From contig NZ_KB902235.1 in the NCBI RefSeq assembly GCF_000379425.1, forward strand, positions 62,001 to 126,000: a stretch of DNA of 64,000 bases, read 5' to 3'. Within the stretch, counting starts at the first letter, position 1. Each line of letters starts with the position of its first letter. The notes under the pieces are model-generated. The model saw only the letters and a program-made list of their open reading frames with translations. It did no database searches and was not told where the DNA came from. This DNA is from Corynebacterium lubricantis DSM 45231 (lineage in GTDB: Bacteria; Actinomycetota; Actinomycetes; Mycobacteriales; Mycobacteriaceae). Positions 46,497-55,189 of the stretch are shown piece after piece. Position numbers and translations under genes: made by a program.

Positions 46497-47033
46497 TTAC
46501 TTACCCGTCTTTCCGACCTTGCGACGAACCTGCTCGCCCGCGTAACGGATGCCCTTACCCTTGTAAGGATCGTCCTTGCGCAGACGGCGGATGTTCGCAG
46601 CAATCTGGCCTACCAGCTGCTTGTCAATGCCCTCGATGGAGAGCTTGGTGTTGCCATCAACGGCGAACGTCACGCCTTCCGGCGCTTCGATCAAAACTGG
46701 GTGCGAGTAGCCGAGAGCGAACTCGAGGTTCTTGCCCTTCAGTGCCACACGGTAGCCAACGCCGAAGATCTCCATGTTGATCTTGTAGCCCTCGGTGACG
46801 CCAACAACCATGTTGTTGACCAGCGAGCGAGACAGACCGTGGAGGGAACGGTTGGTGCGGTGGTCATCCGGACGGGAGACCACGATTTCATTTTCCTCGA
46901 CAGCAACGGAGATCGGTGCTGGAACGGAGTAAGACAGGGTGCCCTTAGGACCCTTAACTTCTACGTTCTGGCCGTCGATCTTGGTTTCAACGCCGTTAGG
47001 GATTGCGATAGGTGCCTTACCTACACGTGACAT
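46497..47033 (-). CDS. rplF: 50S ribosomal protein L6
   Basis: A 178-residue L6, [22 protein letters not shown], with the C-terminal [27 protein letters not shown] signature. It follows rpsH by 17 bases. Confidence 0.97.
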   Translation of the reverse strand: MSRVGKAPIAIPNGVETKIDGQNVEVKGPKGTLSYSVPAPISVAVEENEIVVSRPDDHRTNRSLHGLSRSLVNNMVVGVTEGYKINMEIFGVGYRVALKGKNLEFALGYSHPVLIEAPEGVTFAVDGNTKLSIEGIDKQLVGQIAANIRRLRKDDPYKGKGIRYAGEQVRRKVGKTGK

Positions 47034-47050
47034 ATTGTGCTACCTCCCTA

Positions 47051-47449
47051 TTACCAGACGTAAGCGAGGACTTCCCCGCCTACGCCTTTCTCGCGAGCCT
47101 GACGGTCGGTCAGGAGACCCTGGGACGTGGAGATGATGGCCACGCCCAGGCCGCCGATAACCTCAGGCAGGTTGGTGGACTTTGCGTACACGCGCAGCCC
47201 AGGCTTGGAAACACGGCGCAGGCCAGCGATGGACGCCTGGCGAGTTGGGCCGTACTTCAGCTCGAGGGAAAGGGTCTTGCCGACCTTTTCTTCCTCGACC
47301 TTGTAGTCAGCGATGTAGCCCTCTTGCTTCAGGATCTCAGCGATGTTCGCCTTGATCTTCGAAGAAGGCATGGACACGGTGTCGTGGTGCGCGTTGTTTG
47401 CGTTGCGCACGCGAGACAGCATATCCGCGATTGGATCTGTCATGGTCAT
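47051..47449 (-). CDS. rpsH: 30S ribosomal protein S8
   Basis: A 132-residue S8, [31 protein letters not shown]. The C-terminal [33 protein letters not shown] is canonical. It is the first gene of the rightmost part of the split spc cluster and has its own promoter. rpsN is not between rplE and rpsH, as expected for an alternative zinc-free S14 encoded elsewhere. Confidence 0.97.
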   Translation of the reverse strand: MTMTDPIADMLSRVRNANNAHHDTVSMPSSKIKANIAEILKQEGYIADYKVEEEKVGKTLSLELKYGPTRQASIAGLRRVSKPGLRVYAKSTNLPEVIGGLGVAIISTSQGLLTDRQAREKGVGGEVLAYVW

Positions 47450-47663
47450 GGAATTGACCGTTACCTTTCTCGTTACGGTTCCTTCCCCACCTGACCCAGT
47501 AATTAGGTCGCGTTATCCGTGTGATCTGTCGGGGGCTACTTACGCTCCACGCGCTCAATAACGCGTGGTGCTCGCTGCCCAATCCATACACTCGGTTCGC
47601 ATGTCGGCGAGGGGCCTGCAACAAAGTTGGAATCATATGTACTTGGAGGATTCGCGGCGCACT

Positions 47664-47691
47664 AAAATAGCACGCACTAATCCGCCGACAA
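47664..47691 (-). promoter_or_regulatory. Candidate rpsH operon promoter
   Basis: TTGTCG (47686-47691) and TATTTT (47664-47669) on the minus strand, spaced by 16 bases, with TGC before the -10 (extended -10-like). Transcription would start near 47657. Confidence 0.45.
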
Positions 47692-47798
47692 ACGTTACAC
47701 GCACATTAACGCAGGACAAAATCGCCTTTTCGCTTAGCGACGAGCGCCTTGGCCACTGTGTTTTCCGGCGCACGCTATCGAGGGCTGATTTTCTCAAG

Positions 47799-47804
47799 TA
47801 AAGT
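47799..47804 (+). promoter_or_regulatory. Candidate -10 of fdhF, leaderless
   Basis: TAAAGT ends seven bases before the fdhF ATG, and no Shine-Dalgarno is present between them. No convincing -35 is seen (TATCGA with 17-base spacing). Confidence 0.3.
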
Positions 47805-47811
47805 TCGGCTT

Positions 47812-50103
47812 ATGTCTACTCCGACCGAAATTTCACGTTCCAATCCCATTGCCAACCGCTTCGATAATCCCAAAATTGGCCATCGGACTACTGCAGCCGC
47901 CGGCGTTGGAGGTGTGCTCCATGCCATGCAGCATGCTGTGCCAAACCACGGCTTAATTCCCCTGCTGACCATGAATAAGCATGGTGGCGTTGACTGTCCG
48001 GGGTGTGCCTGGCCAGAGCCGCCGCAGGGCGAACTCGGCATCGTTGAGTTTTGTGAGAACGGTGCCAAGGCGATCGCGCAGGAGACCACTCCGAAGCGTG
48101 TCTCGCGTGAGTTTTTTGCTTCTACCCCGATTGAGAAGCTGCGCGAGATGACCGATTACGAACTTGACCAGCAGGGCCGCCTCCAGGAACCGATGTTTTA
48201 TGACCGCTCCAGTGGCACGGAGACTTACCAGCCGATTTCCTGGGAGGAGGCCTTTGCGATGATCTCGGAGCAGCTGAAAAAGACGGAACCGGATCGGGCA
48301 CACTTTTATACCTCGGGCACCGCCGTTAACGAATCCGCCTACGTGATGGGTCTGCTTGGCCGTCGCATGGGCACCAACAATTTGCCCGACTGCGCGAACA
48401 TGTGCCACGACTCCACCGGTGTCGCCCTAGCGAACATGGTCGGTGTTGGCAAGGGCTCCGGCACCATGCAGGATCTGCACAATACCGACCTTATTATCTC
48501 TGTGGGTCAGAACCCGGGCACGAACCATCCGCGTTCGCTGACTGCCTTCCATAAGCAGAAGGTCAACGGCGGCAAGATGATCGCCATAAACCCGATGCCG
48601 GAAACCGGTTTGATGAAGTTCAAGGAGCCGCAGTCGCTCAAGGGCGCGTTGAATATCCCGAACAAGCTCGCCGACGAATACGTGCAGGTCCGCCTCGACG
48701 GCGATCGTGCGCTCTTCCAACAGATCAACCGGGAAATCATTCGTCGTGACTTGCTCGACCGCACTTTCTTGGACACATTCTGTTCCAACGTGGACGAGAC
48801 CATCGCCTACCTCAACTCCCTCGACGACGCAGCCCTAGAGCGCGGCTCCGGAATCAAGCAGGCCCAGGTAAAAAAGATCGTCGATTACGTAGAGAAGGCC
48901 GAAACCATCACCTTATGCTGGACCCTGGGTGTGACCCAGCATAAAAACGCCGTGGACACCATCCAGGAGATGATGAACTTCCTGCTGCTCACCGGCAACA
49001 TTGGCAAGCCCGGCGCGGGTTCCTTCCCCTTCCGTGGCCACTCGAATGTCCAGGGCGATCGCACGATGGGTATTTCCGAGAAGATGCCCGAGTGGTTCCT
49101 GAGCAATCTGGAAAACGAGTTTGGTTTCGACGTTCCTCGCGAGCATGGTCGCGGTTCCGTGGAGACAGCCATGGCGCTGCGCGACGGGAAGAGCGACTTC
49201 TTCTTGTCCTTGGGCGGTAACTACGTGCGCGCCATCTCGGACACCACTGCCGTGGAAGATGGCATGGCCCAGAACGAAATGACGGTACACCTGCTGACCA
49301 AGCTCAATGCCACCTGCGCTTGGCCAGGAGAGAAGGGCCTGATCTTGCCGGTGCGCTCCCGCAGCGACTATGACCCGCAGAAGTCCGGCCCGCAAATTAC
49401 TTCCGTCGAGGCTTCTGATTCCAAGGTCTCGGGTTCTCGCCCGAAGCGCAAGGCCAACCAGGACCTTGACCTCAAGTCGGAGGTGGACGTGATTTGTTCC
49501 ATCGGCCGTGAGACCTTCGGTGACGATTTCTGGCAGCCGATGATTGACAACTACGCCGTGATCCGCGATCACATTGCTAACACCATCCCAGGTTTTGAGA
49601 ACTACAACGAGCGCCTCGAGCGCCCTGGTGGATTCATGTTGCCGCACGCCGCCCGCGAACGCGTGTTCAACACCTCGGACGGTAAGGCGCAGCTGACTAT
49701 CAACCCCACCAACACGATCGAGCTTAAAGACGAGCAGCTGTTGCTCTCTACCGTGCGTGGCCACGACCAGTACAACACCATCTCGTATGGCCTCGACGAT
49801 CGCTACCGTGGTGTGCGCGGCGGCCGACGCGTCTTGTTCATTAATAAGGCGGACCTGGTCAAGCGTGGACTTAAGGACGGTGACCTTGTCGATGTGGTCT
49901 CCGTCTACGAGTCTGGTGAGCGCCGTGCCAAGAACTTCCGCTTGGTCGAGTACGACCACGCCGTTGATTGCGTAACCGGCTACTTCCCTGAGCTCAACAT
50001 CCTCGTCCCACTCGAGGAGCACGCGCATGGCTCCGAGACTCCTGTGTCGAAGTCCCTGGTTGTCCACCTGGAACCCCTGGGAACCAACGCGAAGGATCTT
50101 TGA
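47812..50103 (+). CDS. fdhF: FdhF-type molybdopterin formate dehydrogenase
   Basis: A 763-residue molybdenum/bis-MGD oxidoreductase of the YdeP/FdhF branch. It lacks the N-terminal four-Cys 4Fe-4S binding region of classical formate dehydrogenases but has CPGCAWP (Cys62 and Cys65), and DCANMCHDSTG around Cys194/Cys198, the likely metal-ligand region. The C-terminal molydopterin dinucleotide domain (LLLSTVRGHDQYNTISYGLDDRYRGVRGGRRVLFINKADL) is intact. In C. glutamicum an fdhF-small gene-fdhD cluster of this order oxidises formate with an unknown electron acceptor. ATG 47812 is the family start. Confidence 0.92.
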   Translation: MSTPTEISRSNPIANRFDNPKIGHRTTAAAGVGGVLHAMQHAVPNHGLIPLLTMNKHGGVDCPGCAWPEPPQGELGIVEFCENGAKAIAQETTPKRVSREFFASTPIEKLREMTDYELDQQGRLQEPMFYDRSSGTETYQPISWEEAFAMISEQLKKTEPDRAHFYTSGTAVNESAYVMGLLGRRMGTNNLPDCANMCHDSTGVALANMVGVGKGSGTMQDLHNTDLIISVGQNPGTNHPRSLTAFHKQKVNGGKMIAINPMPETGLMKFKEPQSLKGALNIPNKLADEYVQVRLDGDRALFQQINREIIRRDLLDRTFLDTFCSNVDETIAYLNSLDDAALERGSGIKQAQVKKIVDYVEKAETITLCWTLGVTQHKNAVDTIQEMMNFLLLTGNIGKPGAGSFPFRGHSNVQGDRTMGISEKMPEWFLSNLENEFGFDVPREHGRGSVETAMALRDGKSDFFLSLGGNYVRAISDTTAVEDGMAQNEMTVHLLTKLNATCAWPGEKGLILPVRSRSDYDPQKSGPQITSVEASDSKVSGSRPKRKANQDLDLKSEVDVICSIGRETFGDDFWQPMIDNYAVIRDHIANTIPGFENYNERLERPGGFMLPHAARERVFNTSDGKAQLTINPTNTIELKDEQLLLSTVRGHDQYNTISYGLDDRYRGVRGGRRVLFINKADLVKRGLKDGDLVDVVSVYESGERRAKNFRLVEYDHAVDCVTGYFPELNILVPLEEHAHGSETPVSKSLVVHLEPLGTNAKDL

Positions 50104-50108
50104 TCGCA

Positions 50109-50405
50109 ATGGCGAAGGATAGCCCAGAAGAAATTAAATCTGCTCACGATTGGTTGAACAAAGCATCGGCCTCTCTGGATGTCTCACCGGATGTCACGCG
50201 CGCTCTTGTGGGTGATCTCCTCGATCTCACCAGGAACGTCGCGCACGGTCCTTCCCGTGCCGCCGCCCCGGTGACAGCGTTTCTCGTTGGATTGGCATCG
50301 GGGCGTGCGGACATGACAGATGAGCAACTGGTAGCCCAAGTGCGGGCAAACATCGCGCACATCAACTCGATTCTTGAGGAGTACAGCAACAGTGGGACGG
50401 ATTAA
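50109..50405 (+). CDS. Small DUF6457-like protein, fdhF partner
   Basis: A 98-residue helical protein (SPEEIKSAHDWLNKASASLDVSPDVTRALVGDLLDLTRNVAHGPSRAAAPVTAFLVGLASG). It resembles the DUF6457 domain that follows MobA in actinobacteria and matches cg0617, reported as necessary for formate dehydrogenase activity in C. glutamicum. A role in molybdenum-cofactor delivery is likely. It starts five bases after fdhF and overlaps fdhD by 14 bases. Confidence 0.85.
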   Translation: MAKDSPEEIKSAHDWLNKASASLDVSPDVTRALVGDLLDLTRNVAHGPSRAAAPVTAFLVGLASGRADMTDEQLVAQVRANIAHINSILEEYSNSGTD

Positions 50406-51264
50406 CCGAAACTTCGCGGTAACCAAGGTCACCCTTGACGGCGACGCATACACGGTAGATACCCGCGCGGATACGGTCACGGTAGAAGAACCACTAGAAA
50501 TCCGCGACAACGGACAAACCCTGACCACCACGATGCGTACTCCCGGCCACGATATTGAGCTCGCGCACGGGTGGCTTTACGGCGAGGGAATCATCACCGA
50601 CCCAGCGGAAATTTCCACGGCTCGCTACTGCGCCGGCGCGACCGGACCCGACGGGCAGAACACCTACAACGTGCTCGACCTGAACCTGGTCACCGCTGCG
50701 AACACGCCACGCCAGGTGGATCCGAAATTCATTCGTTTGGCTCCGACGACGAGCGCGTGTGGTGTCTGTGGCACCTCGTCCATCGACGAGATCATGGACA
50801 AGACCCATGCTCCCATCGAACCCCTCGCGCTTGATCCTGCTCTGGTGATGTCACTGCCCGACAAGCTGCGCGAAGGTCAGAAACAATTCCGCAAAACCGG
50901 AGGGATCCATGCCGCTGGCGCATTTGACCTCGACGGCAACCCGATTGTGATCCGCGAGGACATCGGCAGGCACAATGCCGCGGACAAGGTCATCGGCCAT
51001 CTGCTGATGGAGGGCCGCCTTCCGGCGAAGGACATGATCCTGGTGATGAGCTCGCGGGCCTCCTTCGAGCTGGTCCAAAAGGCCGTCATGGCCGGTTTCC
51101 CAGCCCTCGTGGCGGTATCGGCTGCGTCGTCGCTGGCCGTCGAGCTTGCTCGTGAAGCCAATATGGCATTGGTCGGTTTCGCACGCCCCGGTCGGTTCAA
51201 CCTGTACTCCGGCGAGCTCGCTCGCCCCAACGCATCAGCGGGGCAAGGCCGCGCGGTTTCTTAG
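50392..51264 (+). CDS. fdhD: Formate dehydrogenase accessory sulfurtransferase FdhD
   Basis: A 290-residue protein that carries sulfur from a cysteine desulfurase to the molybdenum cofactor of FdhF. The catalytic Cys pair is in SACGVCG (Cys123, Cys126), and GGIHAAGAFDLDGNPIVIREDIGRHNAADKVIG is canonical. GTG 50392 is taken as start, ten bases after GAGGAG; the open frame extends upstream only from a TTG. It converges with the DUF2786 gene, overlapping by 30 bases. Confidence 0.94.
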   Translation: MGRINRNFAVTKVTLDGDAYTVDTRADTVTVEEPLEIRDNGQTLTTTMRTPGHDIELAHGWLYGEGIITDPAEISTARYCAGATGPDGQNTYNVLDLNLVTAANTPRQVDPKFIRLAPTTSACGVCGTSSIDEIMDKTHAPIEPLALDPALVMSLPDKLREGQKQFRKTGGIHAAGAFDLDGNPIVIREDIGRHNAADKVIGHLLMEGRLPAKDMILVMSSRASFELVQKAVMAGFPALVAVSAASSLAVELAREANMALVGFARPGRFNLYSGELARPNASAGQGRAVS

Positions 51265-51963
51265 TCGCGTCTGTCCAATATCGCTGCCGTTTCCTGCATC
51301 AACGCCTTGGAAATACGAGTCGGCGTCCATGGAGCGGCGCGATTTCGATGAGGCCAACGTGATCCCTTCTTCTTCGGCGAAGGCATCACGGGCGGCTTCG
51401 GCTTTCGCGGCATCGTCGATAAGCGCAACCGCGTAACCGTTTGATGAATCCGACACGGTTTTCTCGGCCTGTCGGAGGCGCTCCCCGACTCGGCTGGCGA
51501 AGCCGATCATGAACGAACGCCGCGCCACAACCGCGGAGACCCCCAGCTCTGGGTGCGCGCGCACCCGCTTAGCAAGCACTATCATTTGCGGGTTGAGCAG
51601 CGAGAACAATAGATCCACGCGGTCGAGGTGGCGCTCGGCACCAAACACCGTCATCTGTTTGACCTTGGTGGAACGGTAAGTGCCCGCGGAAAAAGCAACG
51701 CAGTGCAGCCCACGGACCAGACTATTGAGCAAATACGCCTGCATGTCCGTGTAGGCACCACTGAAGGCGAATACCTTCCGCGAAATATTGTCGCCTACCT
51801 GCTTCGTGCCCAGGTCGCGCTCGTCGAAGCCATAGGAGGCCATCAGCTCGAACGCCTTGTCGTAGAAGGCGTCGCCCTCGGGTGTCCCCTCGCGGTCCGC
51901 GGCCTGATTCAGCAGCTTCTGTACCCGCTCTTTAATCTTGTCCATTGTGTTTAATTGTGTCAT
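51235..51963 (-). CDS. DUF2786 domain protein
   Basis: A 242-residue protein. DKIKERVQKLLNQAADREGTPEGDAFYDKAFELMASYGFDERDL (about 10-53) is the DUF2786 domain of unknown function. The remainder is mostly helical and lacks obvious motifs. The start MTQLNT at 51963 has GGGGGAAG five bases upstream. The last 30 bases of the gene run into fdhD on the other strand. Confidence 0.8.
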   Translation of the reverse strand: MTQLNTMDKIKERVQKLLNQAADREGTPEGDAFYDKAFELMASYGFDERDLGTKQVGDNISRKVFAFSGAYTDMQAYLLNSLVRGLHCVAFSAGTYRSTKVKQMTVFGAERHLDRVDLLFSLLNPQMIVLAKRVRAHPELGVSAVVARRSFMIGFASRVGERLRQAEKTVSDSSNGYAVALIDDAAKAEAARDAFAEEEGITLASSKSRRSMDADSYFQGVDAGNGSDIGQTRLRNRAALPR

Positions 51964-52082
51964 TAGTGCTTCCCCCAAGTACCAATCTGTGTGTTGAGTA
52001 CTTTTCTAGCGCATCGAACGTTTCTCCCCGCAGCAATGTGGGATTCCTGTGGAAAACAACATTTCCTGGTTAGGGTGGGGCT

Positions 52083-52889
52083 ATGAAACTCACACTTCCT
52101 GCAATCGGGTTTGGAGCCTGGTCCCTGCACGGATCCCACGGCTCCGACGCCATCCTGTCGGCTATCGACGGCGGTTATCGGCTCATCGATACCGCCTACA
52201 ACTACGAGAACGAGGGCGCGGTGGGTCATGCGATTCGCCGGGCCTCGGTGCCGCGCGAGGAGCTTATTGTTACCTCGAAGCTGCCCGGCAGGGCGCACGA
52301 ACCGAGGCTTGCCCGCAGCTTTATTGAAGAGTCGCTCTTTCGCGCGGGGCTCGACTATTTCGATCTCTACTTAATCCACTGGCCAAACCCGCAGCAGGGA
52401 AAATACGTCCTGGCCTGGGAAGCATTGATTCAGGCGCAACAAGACGGTTTGCTTAAGCACATCGGCGTATCCAACTTCACCGCACAACACATCGAAACTC
52501 TCGCGGAAAAAACTGGTGTACTCCCCGAGGTCAACCAGCTTGAAATCCACCCGCATTTCCCGCAGCAAGAACTCGTGGCGTGGTGCCAGGGAAACGGCAT
52601 TGCCGTCGAAGCATGGAGTCCGCTGGGCCGAGGAGGATTGCTTGACGACGAGGCCCTCGTCTCCCTCGCCGAGCGCGCCCACATGTCAGTGGCTGAACTT
52701 ATCTTGTCGTGGCACGCCACGCGCGGTGTAATCCCATTGCCACGCTCACAAGATAGCGCACGTCAAGTGGCCAACCTGCGCGCTGTGGATAACCTGCTCG
52801 ACAAGGAGACTGCTGCGGCCGTAACAGTGCTTGGTCGCCCCGATGGGCGGCTACATGATCAGGACCCTGACACCTACGAGGAGTTCTAG
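52083..52889 (+). CDS. Aldo/keto reductase
   Basis: A 268-residue NADPH-dependent reductase of the 2,5-diketo-gluconate reductase type. Catalytic residues Asp36 and Tyr41 are in DTAYNYENE, Lys66 in VTSKL, and a His in LYLIHWPNP. IGVSNFTAQHIE and the C-terminal IPLPRSQDSARQVAN NADP-binding segment are intact. In C. glutamicum this part of the ribosomal cluster also carries a dkg-type gene. Substrate unknown. Confidence 0.93.
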   Translation: MKLTLPAIGFGAWSLHGSHGSDAILSAIDGGYRLIDTAYNYENEGAVGHAIRRASVPREELIVTSKLPGRAHEPRLARSFIEESLFRAGLDYFDLYLIHWPNPQQGKYVLAWEALIQAQQDGLLKHIGVSNFTAQHIETLAEKTGVLPEVNQLEIHPHFPQQELVAWCQGNGIAVEAWSPLGRGGLLDDEALVSLAERAHMSVAELILSWHATRGVIPLPRSQDSARQVANLRAVDNLLDKETAAAVTVLGRPDGRLHDQDPDTYEEF

Positions 52890-52900
52890 GGTTCCTTTTC

Positions 52901-53692
52901 CTAGTCCTTGTACACCGTTTGGGTCTTGTTCAGCCAGGCGTAGACTCCGCCAATGAGCAGCCCGCCGCCAACGATGTTGCCCAACCACACCACCAGCCAG
53001 TTAATGGCCACGTTGGGAAAAGTCATGGCCTCGGGAAGCGGGTCGGAGGCTAGCATGGTGATGGTCATCAGCGAGAAGTTCGCAATCACGTGTTCAAGGC
53101 CTAGGCCAACGAAGATGGCAATGATGGGCACGATGACGAAGAATTTCGATGCGAAATCCTTCGCGAATAGCGCCGCCACGATGGCCATGTTCACCACGAA
53201 GTTAGCGGCGATTGCCTCCACGAATGCCTGTAATGGCTCTTTCTCCAGCTTGCCCTGCGACAGAGTAGAGAGCAGGTGTGTCGGGTCCACCGAGGAGAAC
53301 TTGGCGGAATAGCCCAAGATCATGGCGACGATCACAGCGCCTAAGAGGTTGAACAGCGTGGTGGCGACGATGAGCCAGATGCCTTTGCCCCAGCTGATTT
53401 GTTTGGTGGTTGCTCCGTAAGAGGCGAACATCATGTTGCCGGTTGCCAGCTCGGCGTTGAGAATAACGATGGCGAACAGGCCGAGCCCGAAGAGGAACGC
53501 AAAGACGACGCTGCCTAGGCCGTGGCCGGGATTGGCAGACTCTACAGCTTCCCCTACTACTCCGGCGAAGGCCGTTCCGAGTGTGAGATAGGCGCCAGCA
53601 AGGACTGAGCGCACAGCGAATCGTTCAAATTCAGAATCGAGTAGTTCGATCTTTTTGCTCACCGCTGCTTCTGCGATGTCATTGAGCGCCAT
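52901..53692 (-). CDS. Formate/nitrite channel family protein (FocA-like)
   Basis: A 263-residue FNT-family pentameric channel with six membrane helices. LNAELATGNMMFASYGA near residues 78-94 and NFVVNMAIVAALFA are the FNT signature regions. The central histidine of the pore should lie in the VGLGLEHVIANFSLM segment (about 195-209). Its presence three genes from fdhF-fdhD suggests formate transport in or out, though nitrite or lactate cannot be excluded. It converges with the aldo/keto reductase gene. Confidence 0.9.
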   Translation of the reverse strand: MALNDIAEAAVSKKIELLDSEFERFAVRSVLAGAYLTLGTAFAGVVGEAVESANPGHGLGSVVFAFLFGLGLFAIVILNAELATGNMMFASYGATTKQISWGKGIWLIVATTLFNLLGAVIVAMILGYSAKFSSVDPTHLLSTLSQGKLEKEPLQAFVEAIAANFVVNMAIVAALFAKDFASKFFVIVPIIAIFVGLGLEHVIANFSLMTITMLASDPLPEAMTFPNVAINWLVVWLGNIVGGGLLIGGVYAWLNKTQTVYKD

Positions 53693-53947
53693 AAATTCTC
53701 CCCTACTGTCGTAAATGTCTCAACCATTTAAACACCCAGCCTAACCAGGTTCAATAAATCATACTTTCTATATTTTTGCCCCCAAAAAGGGTGGCTGTTT
53801 GCACTGCCTTCCCGAGATTAAGCAGCACGACGAGTAGCTCGCATTTATGGTTATACAAGTATGGGGGCAGGGAAAAGTACTGGTTAACCCTTGTTTTATC
53901 TTCCCATACGGCTTTTTCAGATTAAACAAACTTATGGAAGGGGAATA

Positions 53948-55186
53948 ATGGGAAACCAGGCTGTTACCAAGATTCTGTCCGATCTGGACAGCACTCGTGC
54001 CGAGCGCGAAGAGCTGCTCAAGCACTTCCACCAGCACCCCGAGCTCTCTTTGCAGGAGTACGAAACTTCCGCACGGATTCGCGCTGAGCTTGAGGCCGCA
54101 GGCATCGAGGTTCACTCGGTAGGAAAAACCGGTCTCGTCGCTATCGTTGAAAATGGCGAGGGCCCCGTCGTTGCTATGCGCGGCGACATCGACGCGCTTC
54201 CCGTCAAAGAAGTCTCCGGCAAGGACTACGCCTCCACCGCCGAGCAAGAAGACGAAAAGACGGGACAGACCTTCGCCGTCTCGCATGCATGTGGCCATGA
54301 CTTCCACATCATGAGTCTGCTGTCCGCGCTGAAGTTCTACAACTCCCACAAGGATGCGTGGGCCGGCACCTACGTCGGTGTTTTCCAGCCTGCAGAAGAA
54401 ATTGCTGCCGGCGCCCAGGAAATGGTCGATGCAGGTATCGCCGAGGTCATGCCGAAGCCAGATGTGTACCTCGGCCAGCACGTCATCGCTGTCACCCCGG
54501 GCGGCACCGTGGCCAGCAAGCCTGGCACGATCTTCACGGCGGCGTCGTCGATACGCGTCAAGGTGTACGGCAAGGGCTCTCACGGCTCCATGCCGCAGCT
54601 CAGCGTTGACCCCGTCGTGCTGGCTTCGGCTATTGTGACGCGCTTGCAAACTATTGTCGGTCGCGAAATTGCACCGAACGACATGGGTGTTGTCACCGTT
54701 GGCGCTATTCACGCCGGTACGAAGTCGAACATCATTCCTGATGACGCCGAGCTGCTGATCAACACCCGCGCCTACGACAAGGACGTCGAAGCGCACATGC
54801 ACGAGGCCATCGAGCGCATCGTTCGCGCCGAGTGCGAGGCCGCTCGCTCCCCGAAGGAGCCAGAGTTCGAGTACTACGATATTTACCCTCTGACCTCCAA
54901 TCACCAGGAACCGTTCGAGCAGGTCCGAGCAGTGTTCGACGATTTCTTTGGCGATGACTCGGTCGATATTGATCCGGTTTCGGCATCCGAGGACTTCTCC
55001 ATCGTGCCGGACTCCATGGACGTGCCTTACGTGTACTGGTGTGTCGGCGGCTTCGAGGATTGGAAGAACGCTCCCGGCAACCACAACCCCGCTTTCGCCC
55101 CTGACCTGCAGCCAACGCTCGACCGCGGTGTCGAAGCTGCCGTTGTTGCTGCCTCTGCATGGCTAGTAAAGAATGAGGATGCATAA
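53948..55186 (+). CDS. M20D amidohydrolase
   Basis: A 412-residue metal-dependent hydrolase related to hippurate hydrolase and N-acyl amino acid amidohydrolases. The metal-ligand region HACGHDFH is at residues 113-120, with the Cys typical of the M20D group, and PAEEIAAGA and KGSHGSMPQ are intact. ATG 53948 follows GGAAGGGG. It starts an operon with the MFS transporter, three bases apart, so the carrier may move its substrate or product. Confidence 0.9.
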   Translation: MGNQAVTKILSDLDSTRAEREELLKHFHQHPELSLQEYETSARIRAELEAAGIEVHSVGKTGLVAIVENGEGPVVAMRGDIDALPVKEVSGKDYASTAEQEDEKTGQTFAVSHACGHDFHIMSLLSALKFYNSHKDAWAGTYVGVFQPAEEIAAGAQEMVDAGIAEVMPKPDVYLGQHVIAVTPGGTVASKPGTIFTAASSIRVKVYGKGSHGSMPQLSVDPVVLASAIVTRLQTIVGREIAPNDMGVVTVGAIHAGTKSNIIPDDAELLINTRAYDKDVEAHMHEAIERIVRAECEAARSPKEPEFEYYDIYPLTSNHQEPFEQVRAVFDDFFGDDSVDIDPVSASEDFSIVPDSMDVPYVYWCVGGFEDWKNAPGNHNPAFAPDLQPTLDRGVEAAVVAASAWLVKNEDA

Positions 55187-55189
55187 ATC

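Larger units (their letters stand above)
47450..47811. other. 362-base divergent gap between rpsH and fdhF
   Basis: No gene. It holds a leftward promoter for rpsH (47664-47691) and so a leader of about 200 bases, containing the inverted repeat CCACGCG / CGCGTGG at 47547-47568. A one-mismatch copy of the CGTCGTNAAGCGA motif is at 47730-47742, and a TAAAGT -10-like hexamer at 47799-47804 lies seven bases before the fdhF ATG. Confidence 0.7.
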
